NCBI RefSeq assembly: GCF_002434265.1
Contig: NZ_DJJS01000007.1
Location: forward strand, 769,652-833,651
DNA: 64,000 nt
From: Pseudomonas sp. UBA6562
Lineage (GTDB): Bacteria > Pseudomonadota > Gammaproteobacteria > Pseudomonadales > Pseudomonadaceae
Reading direction: 5' to 3'
Under the pieces are notes generated by a model. That model did not search any database, was not told the DNA's origin, and was given only the letters and a program-made list of their open reading frames with translations. The translations under genes and the position numbers were made by a program. Of this stretch, positions 15,942-24,128 are shown one piece after another. Positions within the stretch are counted from its first letter, which is position 1, and every line of letters begins with the position of its first letter.

Positions 15942-16241
15942 GGGGTAACCTCTTGATGGAAAAGGCCTGATCCCTGGCGTCATTCACCTGCATCGGCGGC
16001 GTTTTACGTTTCTGTAGCATGTTGTTTCATTTATTTGGACAAGCCCCCAACGGCGTATAACTTTTTCCGCAGCGTTTTCCCTAGTGACTTTGCACGCGGA
16101 TCTTTTCAGCCGAGGACGAACGCCGCAGTGGCAGTGCGTGTGCGAAGCAGCGCAAGTTCCGGCGCCACGCCATTTGACGAGCAGCCTTCGAGCAGGCAGT
16201 TTGCACGCCTTCCTATCGACTTCACGGAACTGGAGGTCTTC

Positions 16242-16481
16242 ATGCCCAACGTGTTTAGTCGTTTGTTCAGGCGCAAGCCTCAGACCACCAGAGCATCGGC
16301 GCAGCCTACCGACCTGCCCAACCCTCTGGGGCCGATGCTCGCCGGCCTGCCCCTGGCCGAGTGCGCCTCGCGGCACGCCTCGCACGACTCCAGCCACCAT
16401 CATCACCAGGCGGATTGCTCGTCGTCCGATAGCGCCGGCGACAGCGGGTCCAGCGACGGGGGGGCCGGCAGTTGCGACTGA
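16242..16481 (+). CDS. Small protein with a His/Cys/Ser-rich tail (79 aa)
   Basis: ATG 16242 with TGGAGG at ideal spacing, so it is preferred over the open frame from 16035. The basic N-terminus MPNVFSRLFRRKPQTTR is followed by a middle region with PLAECASRHASHDSS and a HHHHQADCSSSDSAGDS tail ending in GSCD. Clustered His and Cys suggest metal binding, which is inference. Function unknown. The next gene (16543) encodes a zinc-ribbon-like protein and is in the same direction. Confidence 0.65.
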   Translation: MPNVFSRLFRRKPQTTRASAQPTDLPNPLGPMLAGLPLAECASRHASHDSSHHHHQADCSSSDSAGDSGSSDGGAGSCD

Positions 16482-16542
16482 TCGACTCCATACACCCGCA
16501 TCAGGTCGATGGCGGGCATCCGCCTCAGGGTGCGCAGCGCCC

Positions 16543-17052
16543 ATGAACGTCTCCGAGCACGTGACGGTGAAGTGCCCCCGGTGCGGCGCCTGTGCCCAGT
16601 TCCATGAGCCGTTCGCGTTCCTGCGGGCAGCGCCCACCGGCCAGACGGCCATTGCCTGGGGCGGCTGGTTCGTGGTCGAGCGCTACCCCGACGTGCTGCC
16701 CTGGCAGGCGCCCAAGGGCCGTTCGAGTCAGTACCTGGTGCATGGCGGCGACGATGGCCGGGGCTATGCGGTGTTGCATCGCGGCGTGGTCGATTGCCGG
16801 GCGTGCATGGCGCGTTTCGTCCATGAGCTGGCCTGGCCCGACGACCTGTGGTGGCAATGGTCGATCCGTGGTCATCTGCTGTGGGCCTGCGACCGGGCCC
16901 AGGCTGTGCAGATTCTCGACTACGTGCGGGCCACCGACCGACCGGCCCGTTCCATCCACGGGCCGATCGGCAGCCTGCCTAGCGTGTTTCTCTCGGCCAA
17001 GATGCGCGGCGCTGTGGTCAAGGCCATGGAAAAGACACTGGCCGCAGGCTGA
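16543..17052 (+). CDS. Protein with paired CxxC motifs (169 aa)
   Basis: Starts MNVSEHVTVKCPRCGACAQF and has a second DCRACMARF pair around residue 90, so a zinc site made of two CxxC pairs is plausible. The rest contains many Trp residues (AWPDDLWWQWSIRGHLLWA) and a C-terminal helix. ATG 16543 is the first Met at the CxxC domain; its ribosome-binding site is weak, and an in-frame longer form cannot be excluded. I do not recognise the family. Confidence 0.65.
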   Translation: MNVSEHVTVKCPRCGACAQFHEPFAFLRAAPTGQTAIAWGGWFVVERYPDVLPWQAPKGRSSQYLVHGGDDGRGYAVLHRGVVDCRACMARFVHELAWPDDLWWQWSIRGHLLWACDRAQAVQILDYVRATDRPARSIHGPIGSLPSVFLSAKMRGAVVKAMEKTLAAG

Positions 17053-17061
17053 GTCTGGCGC

Positions 17062-17370
17062 TTATTGCTCGCGTTTCTTGCCAATCACGACGGCGCCGCG
17101 GGTGATCGAAAAACCCACATCGCCGACGTAGTTGCCGTTGCTCTGCAGGCATTGCTCGGTCTGGCCCATCGAGACCGGCACCACGTTGACCACGTCGTAT
17201 CCCTCGGCGTCGTAGGCCTCGTACATGTCGCGCAGCAGGTTGGCATACTCGTCGAAGTTGACGTGACGGCTGCTGTAGACCTCCTTGGTCTTGTTGCCGA
17301 AAAGGCCAGCGGGTTTGGTTTCGCTGGTCAGCGAGGCGTAGAACCAGCGCGAAATGAATTTGCCGGACAT
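17062..17370 (-). CDS. Conserved-looking hypothetical protein (102 aa)
   Basis: ATG 17370 with AGGAG upstream. Starts MSGKFISRWFYASLTSETKP, has YSSRHVNFDEYANLLRDMYEAYDAEGYDVVNVVPV, and ends GFSITRGAVVIGKKREQ. The mixed alpha/beta pattern with a central helix looks like a compact single-domain protein. No membrane or signal segment. Function unknown. Confidence 0.7.
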   Translation of the reverse strand: MSGKFISRWFYASLTSETKPAGLFGNKTKEVYSSRHVNFDEYANLLRDMYEAYDAEGYDVVNVVPVSMGQTEQCLQSNGNYVGDVGFSITRGAVVIGKKREQ

Positions 17371-17463
17371 GGGGGCTCCTTAGAGGGCGTTGGGAAGAGC
17401 CGGATATCTTGCACCCGTTGGCGCACAGTGCAACAGCCCTTCGCCTCGGGCGCTTCGACAGAC

Positions 17464-18390
17464 TCAGGCCAACGCGTCCCAATAGGGTGGATCACCAATG
17501 GCCTCGACCAGGTACTGAGTAACGGCGCTGACCTTGCGCGAGCGCAGGCGGCTCTGCGGCGACAGCACATGGATCGCACCCGGATCGGCTTCGACTGCGG
17601 CCGTCCAGTCCGGCAGCAGCCGCACCATCTGCCCGCTGGCGAAGGTGTGCTTGTCGTACAGCCAGGTCGGAAACAGCACGATGCCCCGTCCGGCCTGTGC
17701 GGCCGCCACCAATACCTGCGCATCGTTGCTGCGCAGCGGGCCCTGCACGTCGATGACCTGCGGCGCCGCGTGCGGCGACTGCCGGAAGAACCAGCGCTGC
17801 GCACCCGCCAAGCCCTTGTAGACCAGACAGCGATGCTGGGCCAGCTCTTCAGGGCAAGTGGGTGCGCCGAAACGTTCGACATAGGCCGCGCTGGCCGCCA
17901 GCACGTACTTCTGCTCGGCCACTTGGCGGCCGATCAGGCCCGAGGGTTCCAGATGCCCGACGCGCAAGGTGATGTCGGCACCCTCCTGGACCGGATCGAT
18001 GAAGGCGTCGGTCAAGGTCAACTCGATGGTGATGTCGGGGTAGGTGTCGGCCATGCGGTTGAGCAGGCCGGCGATCTGCAACTTGCCCAAGGCTACCGGC
18101 GCATTGATACGCACCAGCCCCTGCACGGCATCCGGCCTGCCCTGCAGCGACTCGTCGGCGGCATCGAGCAACTCGAGCACTTCGCGCAATTGATAGTAGT
18201 AGCGCTCCCCCGCCTCGGTCAGCCGCACGCCACGGGTGTTGCGATAGAGCAATTGCTGCCCGAGGCTCTTCTCCAACGCCGCGATGAACCGCGAGACAGA
18301 AGAAGCCGGCACCTGGAAGTGCCGGGCTGTGGCGACGAAGCTGCCGGTCACGGCGACCATGACGAAGAAGCGGTGGGCCTTGAGGTGCAT
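17464..18390 (-). CDS. LysR-family transcriptional regulator (CrgA-like)
   Basis: A 308-aa regulator: winged HTH at about 1-62 (FVATARHFQVPASSVSRFIAA, RNTRGVRLTEAGERYY) and an effector domain from about 90. ATG 18390 begins at the HTH; the frame open to 18507 adds a non-conserved stretch. It is divergent from the DUF606 pair (150-bp gap) and is the likely regulator of that transporter. The PAS/SVSRFIAALE pattern places it with the CrgA/PecT-like LysR group. Confidence 0.87.
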   Translation of the reverse strand: MHLKAHRFFVMVAVTGSFVATARHFQVPASSVSRFIAALEKSLGQQLLYRNTRGVRLTEAGERYYYQLREVLELLDAADESLQGRPDAVQGLVRINAPVALGKLQIAGLLNRMADTYPDITIELTLTDAFIDPVQEGADITLRVGHLEPSGLIGRQVAEQKYVLAASAAYVERFGAPTCPEELAQHRCLVYKGLAGAQRWFFRQSPHAAPQVIDVQGPLRSNDAQVLVAAAQAGRGIVLFPTWLYDKHTFASGQMVRLLPDWTAAVEADPGAIHVLSPQSRLRSRKVSAVTQYLVEAIGDPPYWDALA

Positions 18391-18536
18391 GTGGGTCCTT
18401 GGGACAAACGGGCCGAAGGCCCTTACGATCAACCTGGGCGTTGCGATTGCAGCAATGGTGTTTTGCTGGGAGCCGCAATTGTGACGATTAGCGCACCGAA
18501 ATACCATGCCGCCCTTGATTCAGGAGATCCACCGTC

Positions 18537-18968
18537 ATGCAACAACTCTGGATAGTGCCCCTCGTCGTGCTTGCGGGCATGGGGCTTTCCGTCGAAGCCG
18601 GGCTGCTCGGCCCGTTGGGCGAAACCGTCGGCCACGGCTGGGCGGTGTTCGGCATTTTCAGCCTGGGCTCGCTGCTGCTGACCTTCGGCCTGATCTTCGG
18701 CCGGCCGAAGCTGGCAGCGATGTTCGCCAAGCCGCGCTGGATGCTGGCAGGCGGCCTGTTGGGCCCGCTCTACGTCGGCGCCTTGACCCTCGCCACGCCG
18801 CACATCGGCGTCGGCCTGACCATGGTCGGCATCTTGTTCGGCCAGGTGGCGGCAAGCCTGGTCATCGACCACTTCGGGTGGCTGGGCGCGGAGAAAAAAC
18901 ATGTCGACGGCTACCGTCTGGGCGCTCTAGTGGCGATTCTCGGCGCGCTGTGGCTGATCAATTCGTAA
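18537..18968 (+). CDS. DUF606 (YdcZ) family small membrane transporter subunit, first of a pair
   Basis: A 143-aa protein of five predicted membrane spans, the half-size architecture of the DUF606 branch of the drug/metabolite transporter superfamily. It has an inter-span loop at LIFGRPKLAAMFAKPRWMLAGG and the family pattern GGLLGPLYV. The partner gene starts 11 bp downstream, so the two probably form a heterodimer in the inner membrane. Substrate unknown. Confidence 0.8.
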   Translation: MQQLWIVPLVVLAGMGLSVEAGLLGPLGETVGHGWAVFGIFSLGSLLLTFGLIFGRPKLAAMFAKPRWMLAGGLLGPLYVGALTLATPHIGVGLTMVGILFGQVAASLVIDHFGWLGAEKKHVDGYRLGALVAILGALWLINS

Positions 18969-18978
18969 GGGGAAACCG

Positions 18979-19455
18979 ATGCTGTTCATCATGCTGGTGA
19001 TCGTAGTTCTGGGCGGCGCGGTGTTGTGCGCGCAGTCCGCCATCAATGGGCGTTTGGGGCATCAGGTGGGCGTGCTGGAAAGCGCCTGGCTGACGTTCGT
19101 GATGGGTGCGATGGTGAGTTTTCTGTATGCCTTCCTGTTCGAACCGCAACACGCGATGAACCTGTTCAGCGTGCCGCGCTGGCAGGTGACCGGTGCGTTC
19201 TTCGGGGTGGTGTACATGCTGGTGATCGTCTTCGCCGTGCCGCGTATCGGCACCGCAGCGGCGACGGTGGCGGTGATCAGCGGGCAGCTGTTGATGAGCC
19301 TGCTGATCGACGACTTCGGCTGGTTCGGCAATGCCGTGATCGAGTTGGACACTTCGCGCAAGGTTGCCATCGGCCTGCTGGCGGTGGCGTTGGTGTTGAT
19401 CTACAAGAGCAATACGGCCGCGCGGGCCGCCGAGGCCACGCGCGCATCGGCCTAG
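18979..19455 (+). CDS. DUF606 (YdcZ) family small membrane transporter subunit, second of a pair
   Basis: A 158-aa, five-span protein homologous to the preceding gene product (AQSAINGRLGHQVGVLESAW; VPRWQVTGAFFGVVYMLVIV). GGGGAAAC upstream of ATG 18979 serves as ribosome-binding site. Pairing of two unequal DUF606 proteins parallels small multidrug resistance heterodimers. Probably cotranscribed with 18537-18968 under the divergent LysR. Confidence 0.8.
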   Translation: MLFIMLVIVVLGGAVLCAQSAINGRLGHQVGVLESAWLTFVMGAMVSFLYAFLFEPQHAMNLFSVPRWQVTGAFFGVVYMLVIVFAVPRIGTAAATVAVISGQLLMSLLIDDFGWFGNAVIELDTSRKVAIGLLAVALVLIYKSNTAARAAEATRASA

Positions 19456-19503
19456 CGCCACACCGCTCGCCGTCGATCCAAGCCAGGCCACGCCCCAATG
19501 CCG

Positions 19504-19663
19504 ATCAGTCAAGCAATCGAGGCCGCTTAGCGGCTCATTGCGGCTAATCGGAACGCCGAACCGGCCGCTCCCACAGGATGGTTAAACTCCTGTGGGAGCG
19601 GCTTTAGCCGCGATGGGCTGCAAAGCAGCCCCAAGTGACACCACTCCGGCTTAACTGACTGAC
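19504..19663. repeat. REP-bearing repeat element with inverted ends
   Basis: Contains a Pseudomonas REP-type hairpin, CCGCTCCCACAGGA / TCCTGTGGGAGCGG (about 19564-19601), and a second short hairpin GGGCTGC/GCAGCCC (19615-19631). The flanks ATCAGTCAAG (19504-19513) and CTTAACTGAC (19650-19659) are near-perfect inverted repeats, followed by a repeated TGAC. A deleted relative lies at 10364-10422. Confidence 0.7.
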
Positions 19664-19727
19664 ATTAGGCCAGCCCCTGGCTCAGACGCGCGCCATCCAA
19701 AAGCGTGGGTGCGGCAGGCGGTTCTAC

Positions 19728-21029
19728 CTACAGGTTGTAGGCCCGTTCGTTGTGCGTCGTCAGGTCCAGCCCTTCTTCCTCGTCTTCACGGTCGACACGC
19801 AAACCGATGGTCAGCTTGAGCACCGCGAGAATCGCCAGGCTCACTGCCAGGCAGTAGGCGAAGGTGAAACCCACCCCTTGCAACTGCACCAGCACTTGCC
19901 GCCCCGGCGTGATGCCTTCCACATAACCACCCAGCGACGGCGCCGCAAACACGCCGGTCAACACCGCCCCGATCATCCCCCCTACCCCATGCAGCCCGAA
20001 CACATCCAGGCTGTCGTCATAGCCCAGCGCCCGCTTGAGCCGAGTCACGGCGAAGAAACAGCCGACCCCGGTGAGAATGCCGATGGCCAACGCGCCGAGC
20101 GGCCCGACGAAAGCGCACGCCGGGGTGATGCCGACCAGCCCGGCCAACGCGCCAGAGGCTGCACCCAGCGCCGTGGGCCGACCGTCCACCAGATGCTCGG
20201 TGAGCAGCCAGCCGACGATGCCTGCACACGCTGCCACCATGGTCGCCAGCATGACCACGCCCGCCCCTTGGTTGGCGGCCAAGCCCGAGCCCACGTTGAA
20301 GGCGAACCAGCCGACCCAGATCAACCCCGCGCCGACCAGAGTCAGGCCCAGGTTGTGCGGTGGCATGGGCGTTTGCGGATAGCCTTTGCGCTTGCCGAGC
20401 ATGTACGCCGCCGCCAGCGCCGCCCCCCCCGAATTGATGTGCACGGCGGTGCCGCCGGCGAAATCCAGCACGCCCCAGTCGACCATCAACGCGCCCGGCC
20501 CGCCCCACACCATGTGCGCGATGGGCGCATAGACCAGCACGAACCACAGCGCCATGAACAGCAAGGCCGCGCCGAACTTCATGCGCTCGGCGAAGCCGCC
20601 AGCGATCAATGCCGGGGTGATGATGGCGAAGGTCAGCTGGAACACCGCGTAGACCCCCTCCGGGATACTGCTCACCAAACTGTCATGGCCGATGTCGAGC
20701 ATCAGCGCCTTGTCCAGGCCGCCGATGAAGCTGTTGAGGGTCAACTGCCCGGCGACCATGCCCTGGGTGCTGACCACCAGGCTATAGCCGAACAGCACCC
20801 AAAGCACGCCGATCACGCCCGCGATGGCGAACAGCTGGGTGAATATCGAAAGGAAATTCTTCGCCCGCACCATGCCGCCATAGAACAGCGCCAGGCCCGG
20901 CAGACACATCAGCAGCACGAACATCGCCGCGCAGATCATCCAGGCAGTGTTACCGGTATCGAGGCCCGGCTCGGCCGCCTGGGCCAGCGGCGCGGCGGCC
21001 AACGCGAGTAAGGCAAAGGCACGCTTCAT
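19728..21029 (-). CDS. amtB: AmtB-type ammonium/methylammonium channel
   Basis: A 433-aa Amt/MEP/Rh protein: cleavable signal peptide (ALLALAAAPLAQA), 11 predicted spans, the twin pore histidines in HINSGG and FGLHGVGG, and the family strings LFYGGMVRAKN and GLAANQGAGV. The cytosolic tail ends LTTHNERAYNL as in other Amt proteins. It is the last gene of the leftward run gmaS-mgsA-mgsB-mgsC-amtB, 58 bp after mgsC. No glnK accompanies it. That context, rather than glnK-amtB, suggests a role in taking up methylammonium (an established Amt substrate). AAGGAG precedes ATG 21029. Confidence 0.92.
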   Translation of the reverse strand: MKRAFALLALAAAPLAQAAEPGLDTGNTAWMICAAMFVLLMCLPGLALFYGGMVRAKNFLSIFTQLFAIAGVIGVLWVLFGYSLVVSTQGMVAGQLTLNSFIGGLDKALMLDIGHDSLVSSIPEGVYAVFQLTFAIITPALIAGGFAERMKFGAALLFMALWFVLVYAPIAHMVWGGPGALMVDWGVLDFAGGTAVHINSGGAALAAAYMLGKRKGYPQTPMPPHNLGLTLVGAGLIWVGWFAFNVGSGLAANQGAGVVMLATMVAACAGIVGWLLTEHLVDGRPTALGAASGALAGLVGITPACAFVGPLGALAIGILTGVGCFFAVTRLKRALGYDDSLDVFGLHGVGGMIGAVLTGVFAAPSLGGYVEGITPGRQVLVQLQGVGFTFAYCLAVSLAILAVLKLTIGLRVDREDEEEGLDLTTHNERAYNL

Positions 21030-21087
21030 GGGTTCGCTCCTTTACGAATGAAAACCGCCGGCATGCGGGCCGGCGGTATGGTGTGGA

Positions 21088-22413
21088 TCAGTACTGGGCC
21101 TGTCCCGGCACCCAGGCCGTGCCCGCCAGCGGCACGCGGGCCATGGCGGCGGCTTCCACGGTCAGGGCTACCAGGTCTTCCGGGTCGAGGTTGTGCAGGT
21201 GCGACTTGCCGCAGGCACGGGCCATGGTCTGCGCTTCGAGCACCAGCACCCGCAGGTAGTTGGCCAGGCGCCGGCCGGCCTCTTCGGGGTGCAGACGTTT
21301 GGCCAGCTCCGGGTCCTGGGTGGTGATGCCGGCCGGGTCGCGGCCGTTCTGCCAGTCGTCATAGAAGCCTGCGGCCGAACCGATCTCGCGCAGTTGCGCG
21401 TCCAGACGCGGGTGGTTGTCGCCCAGGGCCACCAGCGCGGCGGTGCCGATGGCCACCGCATCGGCGCCCAAGGCCATGGCCTTGGCGACGTCGGCACCGT
21501 TGCGGATGCCACCGGAGACGATCAATTGCACCTGACGGTGCATGCCCATCTCCTGCAAGGCCTGCACCGCTTGCGGGATGGCCGGCAGGATCGGGATGCC
21601 GACGTGCTCGATGAACACCTCCTGGGTCGCCGCCGTGCCGCCCTGCATGCCGTCGAGCACGATCACGTCGGCACCGGCCTTGACCGCCAGCTTGACGTCG
21701 TAATACGGGCGGCTGGCGCCGATCTTCACGTAGATCGGTTTTTCCCAATCGGTGATCTCACGCAGTTCGGCGATCTTGATCGCCAGGTCGTCCGGGCCGG
21801 TCCAGTCGGGATGGCGGCAGGCGCTGCGCTGGTCGACGCCGATCGGCAGCGTGCGCATGCCGGCCACCCGCTCGGTGACCTTCATGCCCAGCAGCATGCC
21901 GCCGCCACCGGGCTTGGCGCCCTGCCCCAGGACGATCTCGATGGCGTCGGCCTTGCGCAGGTCGTCGGGGTTCATGCCGTAGCGCGACGGCAGGTACTGG
22001 TACACCAGATGCTGCGACTGGCCGCGCTCTTCCGGGGTCATGCCGCCGTCGCCGGTGGTGGTGCTGGTGCCGGCGATGGTGGCGCCACGGCCCAAGGCTT
22101 CCTTGGCGTTGGCCGACAGCGCGCCGAAGCTCATGCCGGCGATGGTCACCGGGATCTTCAGGTGGATCGGCTTCTTGGCGAAGCGCGTGCCCAGCACCAC
22201 GTCGGTGCCGCATTTTTCGCGGTAGCCTTCCAATGGGTAGCGCGAGACGCTGGCGCCCAGCAGCAGCAAGTCGTCGAAGTGCGGCAGCCGGCGTTTGGTG
22301 CCGCCGCCACGGATGTCGTAGATACCGGTCTCGGCGGCGCGCTGGATTTCCTGGATGGTCAGCCGGTCGAAGGTGGCCGATTCGCGCAGCACGGGGGGAA
22401 ATTGTTCGCTCAT
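21088..22413 (-). CDS. mgsC: N-methylglutamate synthase subunit C (glutamate-synthase FMN domain homologue)
   Basis: A 441-aa homologue of the FMN-binding synthase domain of glutamate synthase (also annotated GlxD/GltB-like). Landmarks: GMSFGALSANAKEALGRGA, GTSTTTGDGGMTPEE, the glycine-rich KPGGGGMLLG, and the phosphate-binding IVSGGIRNGADVAKAMALGA. With MgsA (amidotransferase) and MgsB (GXGXG domain) it forms the split enzyme that transfers methylamine from gamma-glutamylmethylamide to 2-oxoglutarate. The 15-bp gap to mgsB shows cotranscription. A role with glutamine and ammonia is the alternative, but the presence of gmaS and mgdABCD favours N-methylglutamate. Confidence 0.87.
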   Translation of the reverse strand: MSEQFPPVLRESATFDRLTIQEIQRAAETGIYDIRGGGTKRRLPHFDDLLLLGASVSRYPLEGYREKCGTDVVLGTRFAKKPIHLKIPVTIAGMSFGALSANAKEALGRGATIAGTSTTTGDGGMTPEERGQSQHLVYQYLPSRYGMNPDDLRKADAIEIVLGQGAKPGGGGMLLGMKVTERVAGMRTLPIGVDQRSACRHPDWTGPDDLAIKIAELREITDWEKPIYVKIGASRPYYDVKLAVKAGADVIVLDGMQGGTAATQEVFIEHVGIPILPAIPQAVQALQEMGMHRQVQLIVSGGIRNGADVAKAMALGADAVAIGTAALVALGDNHPRLDAQLREIGSAAGFYDDWQNGRDPAGITTQDPELAKRLHPEEAGRRLANYLRVLVLEAQTMARACGKSHLHNLDPEDLVALTVEAAAMARVPLAGTAWVPGQAQY

Positions 22414-22428
22414 GGGTAGGCTCCTGGC

Positions 22429-23103
22429 TCAGTACGCGCTGGCGTTGTCGACTTTGAAGTTGTACAGCTCACGGGCCGAGCCGTAGCGTTTGAAATCGGC
22501 GGCCCGGTGCGTCAGCCCCGCCTGGTCGAGCAAGGCTTGCAGCTCTTCCAGATGTTCGGCGCGCATGGCCTTTTCGACGCAGTCCGAACCCAGCGACTGC
22601 ACCGAACCCTTGACGTAGATGCGCACCTCGTACAGGGAATCGCCCAAGGCATCGCCGGCATCGCCGCACACCACCAAACGCCCGGCCTGGCCCATGAAGC
22701 AGCTCATGTGGCCGATGCTGCCGCCGACCACGATGTCCACGCCTTTCATGGAAATGCCGCAACGCGCCCCGGCGTCGCCTTCGATCACCAGCAGCCCGCC
22801 GTGGGCGGTGGCGCCGGCGGCCTGGGAGGCGCTGCCCTTGATGCGCACCGAGCCGGACATCATGTTCTCGGCCACGCCCACGCCGACGTTGCCGTGCACG
22901 GTGATGTCGGCCTGCTGGTTCATGCCGGCGCAGTAGTAGCCGGCATGGCCGTCGATATCCACCGAGATCGCCTGGTCGATGCCCACGGCCAGGTTGTGCT
23001 TGCCGGCCGGGTGGCTGACGCGCCATTCGCGGTCTTGCACATCGCCGTGCAGGGCCTGGTTGAGGTCGCGCACCGAGGCGCTGGAAAGGTCGATCGTTTT
23101 CAT
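22429..23103 (-). CDS. mgsB: N-methylglutamate synthase subunit B (GXGXG domain, GlxC-like)
   Basis: A 224-aa right-handed beta-helix protein corresponding to the C-terminal GXGXG domain of glutamate synthase. Repeated glycine patterns are visible (GNVGVGVAENMMSGSVRIKG; GASAxG-like turns; GDAGARCGISMKG; VGGSIGHMSCFMGQAGRLV). It is a structural subunit that links the amidotransferase and synthase parts. It lies between mgsA and mgsC with gaps of 28 and 15 bp. Start ATG 23103 begins MKTIDLSSASVRDLNQ. Confidence 0.87.
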   Translation of the reverse strand: MKTIDLSSASVRDLNQALHGDVQDREWRVSHPAGKHNLAVGIDQAISVDIDGHAGYYCAGMNQQADITVHGNVGVGVAENMMSGSVRIKGSASQAAGATAHGGLLVIEGDAGARCGISMKGVDIVVGGSIGHMSCFMGQAGRLVVCGDAGDALGDSLYEVRIYVKGSVQSLGSDCVEKAMRAEHLEELQALLDQAGLTHRAADFKRYGSARELYNFKVDNASAY

Positions 23104-23131
23104 GGCTGTCTCCAGTGGTTCGGGGGAAGGC

Positions 23132-24037
23132 TCAGGCGCTTTCGCGCTCCCAGACGTACAAGGTGGCCGGCGCCGGCTCCCAGACCTTGGCCTTGTCGAT
23201 GCCCGGCAGGCTGGCCAGGGCCTGGTATTCCGAGGCCATGGCCACGTAGTCGTCGGTTTCGGCCAGCACCGCAGGCTTGCAGGCGATCGGGTCGCGGATC
23301 ACGGCAAAACCGTTACGGGTGCCGATGGCGAAGGTGAAGAAACCGTCGAGGTCCTGCAGCGCGCCGTCCAGGGCCTGGGCCAGGGTGTCGCCCTGTTGCA
23401 GGCGCCAGGTCAGGTAGCCGGCCGCGACTTCGGTGTCGTTGTCGGTTTCGAAGCTGATGCCCTGGGCCTTGAGCACCTGGCGCAGACGGAAGTGGTTGGA
23501 CAGCGAGCCGTTGTGCACCAGGCACAGGTCGGCGCCGGTGGAGAACGGGTGGCTGCCTTCCATGGTCACGGCGCTTTCGGTGGCCATGCGGGTATGGCCG
23601 ATGATGTGGCTGCCCTGCATGCCGGCCAGGCCGAAGCGGCTGGAAATCTCGGCCGGTAGGCCCATGCCCTTGAGGATCTCGATGCTCTGTCCGGCACTCA
23701 TGATGCGCACTTCGTCGGCGAACTCGGCCAGCGCCGCGCGCGCGGCCGCCTCGCTCGTCTGCACCTTGAGCACGGCGGCGCTGGCGTTCTGGAACCAGTC
23801 CAGCGAGCAGGCCAGGCGCGCTTCCAGCTGGCCCATCAGGGCCGCCCAGGGGTAGTCGGCGCGGGTGGCTTGCAGAGTCAGCTTGAGCCAGCCGTCGCCC
23901 ACTTCATCGCCATAGATGGCGAACCCTGCGCTGTCCGGGCCACGGTCGGTCATCGCTTGCAGCATGGGTTCGAACAGTTGGCCGAGCTGGGCTTCGAGCT
24001 CGGGTTTCTTCAAGTACAGACCTACGATTCCGCACAT
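23132..24037 (-). CDS. mgsA: N-methylglutamate synthase subunit A (class II glutamine amidotransferase, GlxB-like)
   Basis: A 301-aa Ntn-type glutaminase. ATG 24037 is fixed by the requirement for an N-terminal catalytic Cys: the product begins MCGIVGLYLKK, giving Cys as residue 1 after Met removal; the longer open frame to 24397 runs antisense into gmaS and is spurious. Further family motifs are IIGHTRMATESAV, CLVHNGSLSNHFRLR and DNDTEVAAGYL. It would hydrolyse the gamma-amide of gamma-glutamylmethylamide and channel methylamine to MgsC. It follows gmaS after 91 bp. Confidence 0.87.
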   Translation of the reverse strand: MCGIVGLYLKKPELEAQLGQLFEPMLQAMTDRGPDSAGFAIYGDEVGDGWLKLTLQATRADYPWAALMGQLEARLACSLDWFQNASAAVLKVQTSEAAARAALAEFADEVRIMSAGQSIEILKGMGLPAEISSRFGLAGMQGSHIIGHTRMATESAVTMEGSHPFSTGADLCLVHNGSLSNHFRLRQVLKAQGISFETDNDTEVAAGYLTWRLQQGDTLAQALDGALQDLDGFFTFAIGTRNGFAVIRDPIACKPAVLAETDDYVAMASEYQALASLPGIDKAKVWEPAPATLYVWERESA

Positions 24038-24128
24038 AAAAGCCTCACTTCGTTGGGCAGCCGGCGGCAAGCGGCAGGCTGCAAGTTGTCCGTGTCGAAC
24101 GGGAAAGTTTTCGCGGGCGGCGTGCCGC

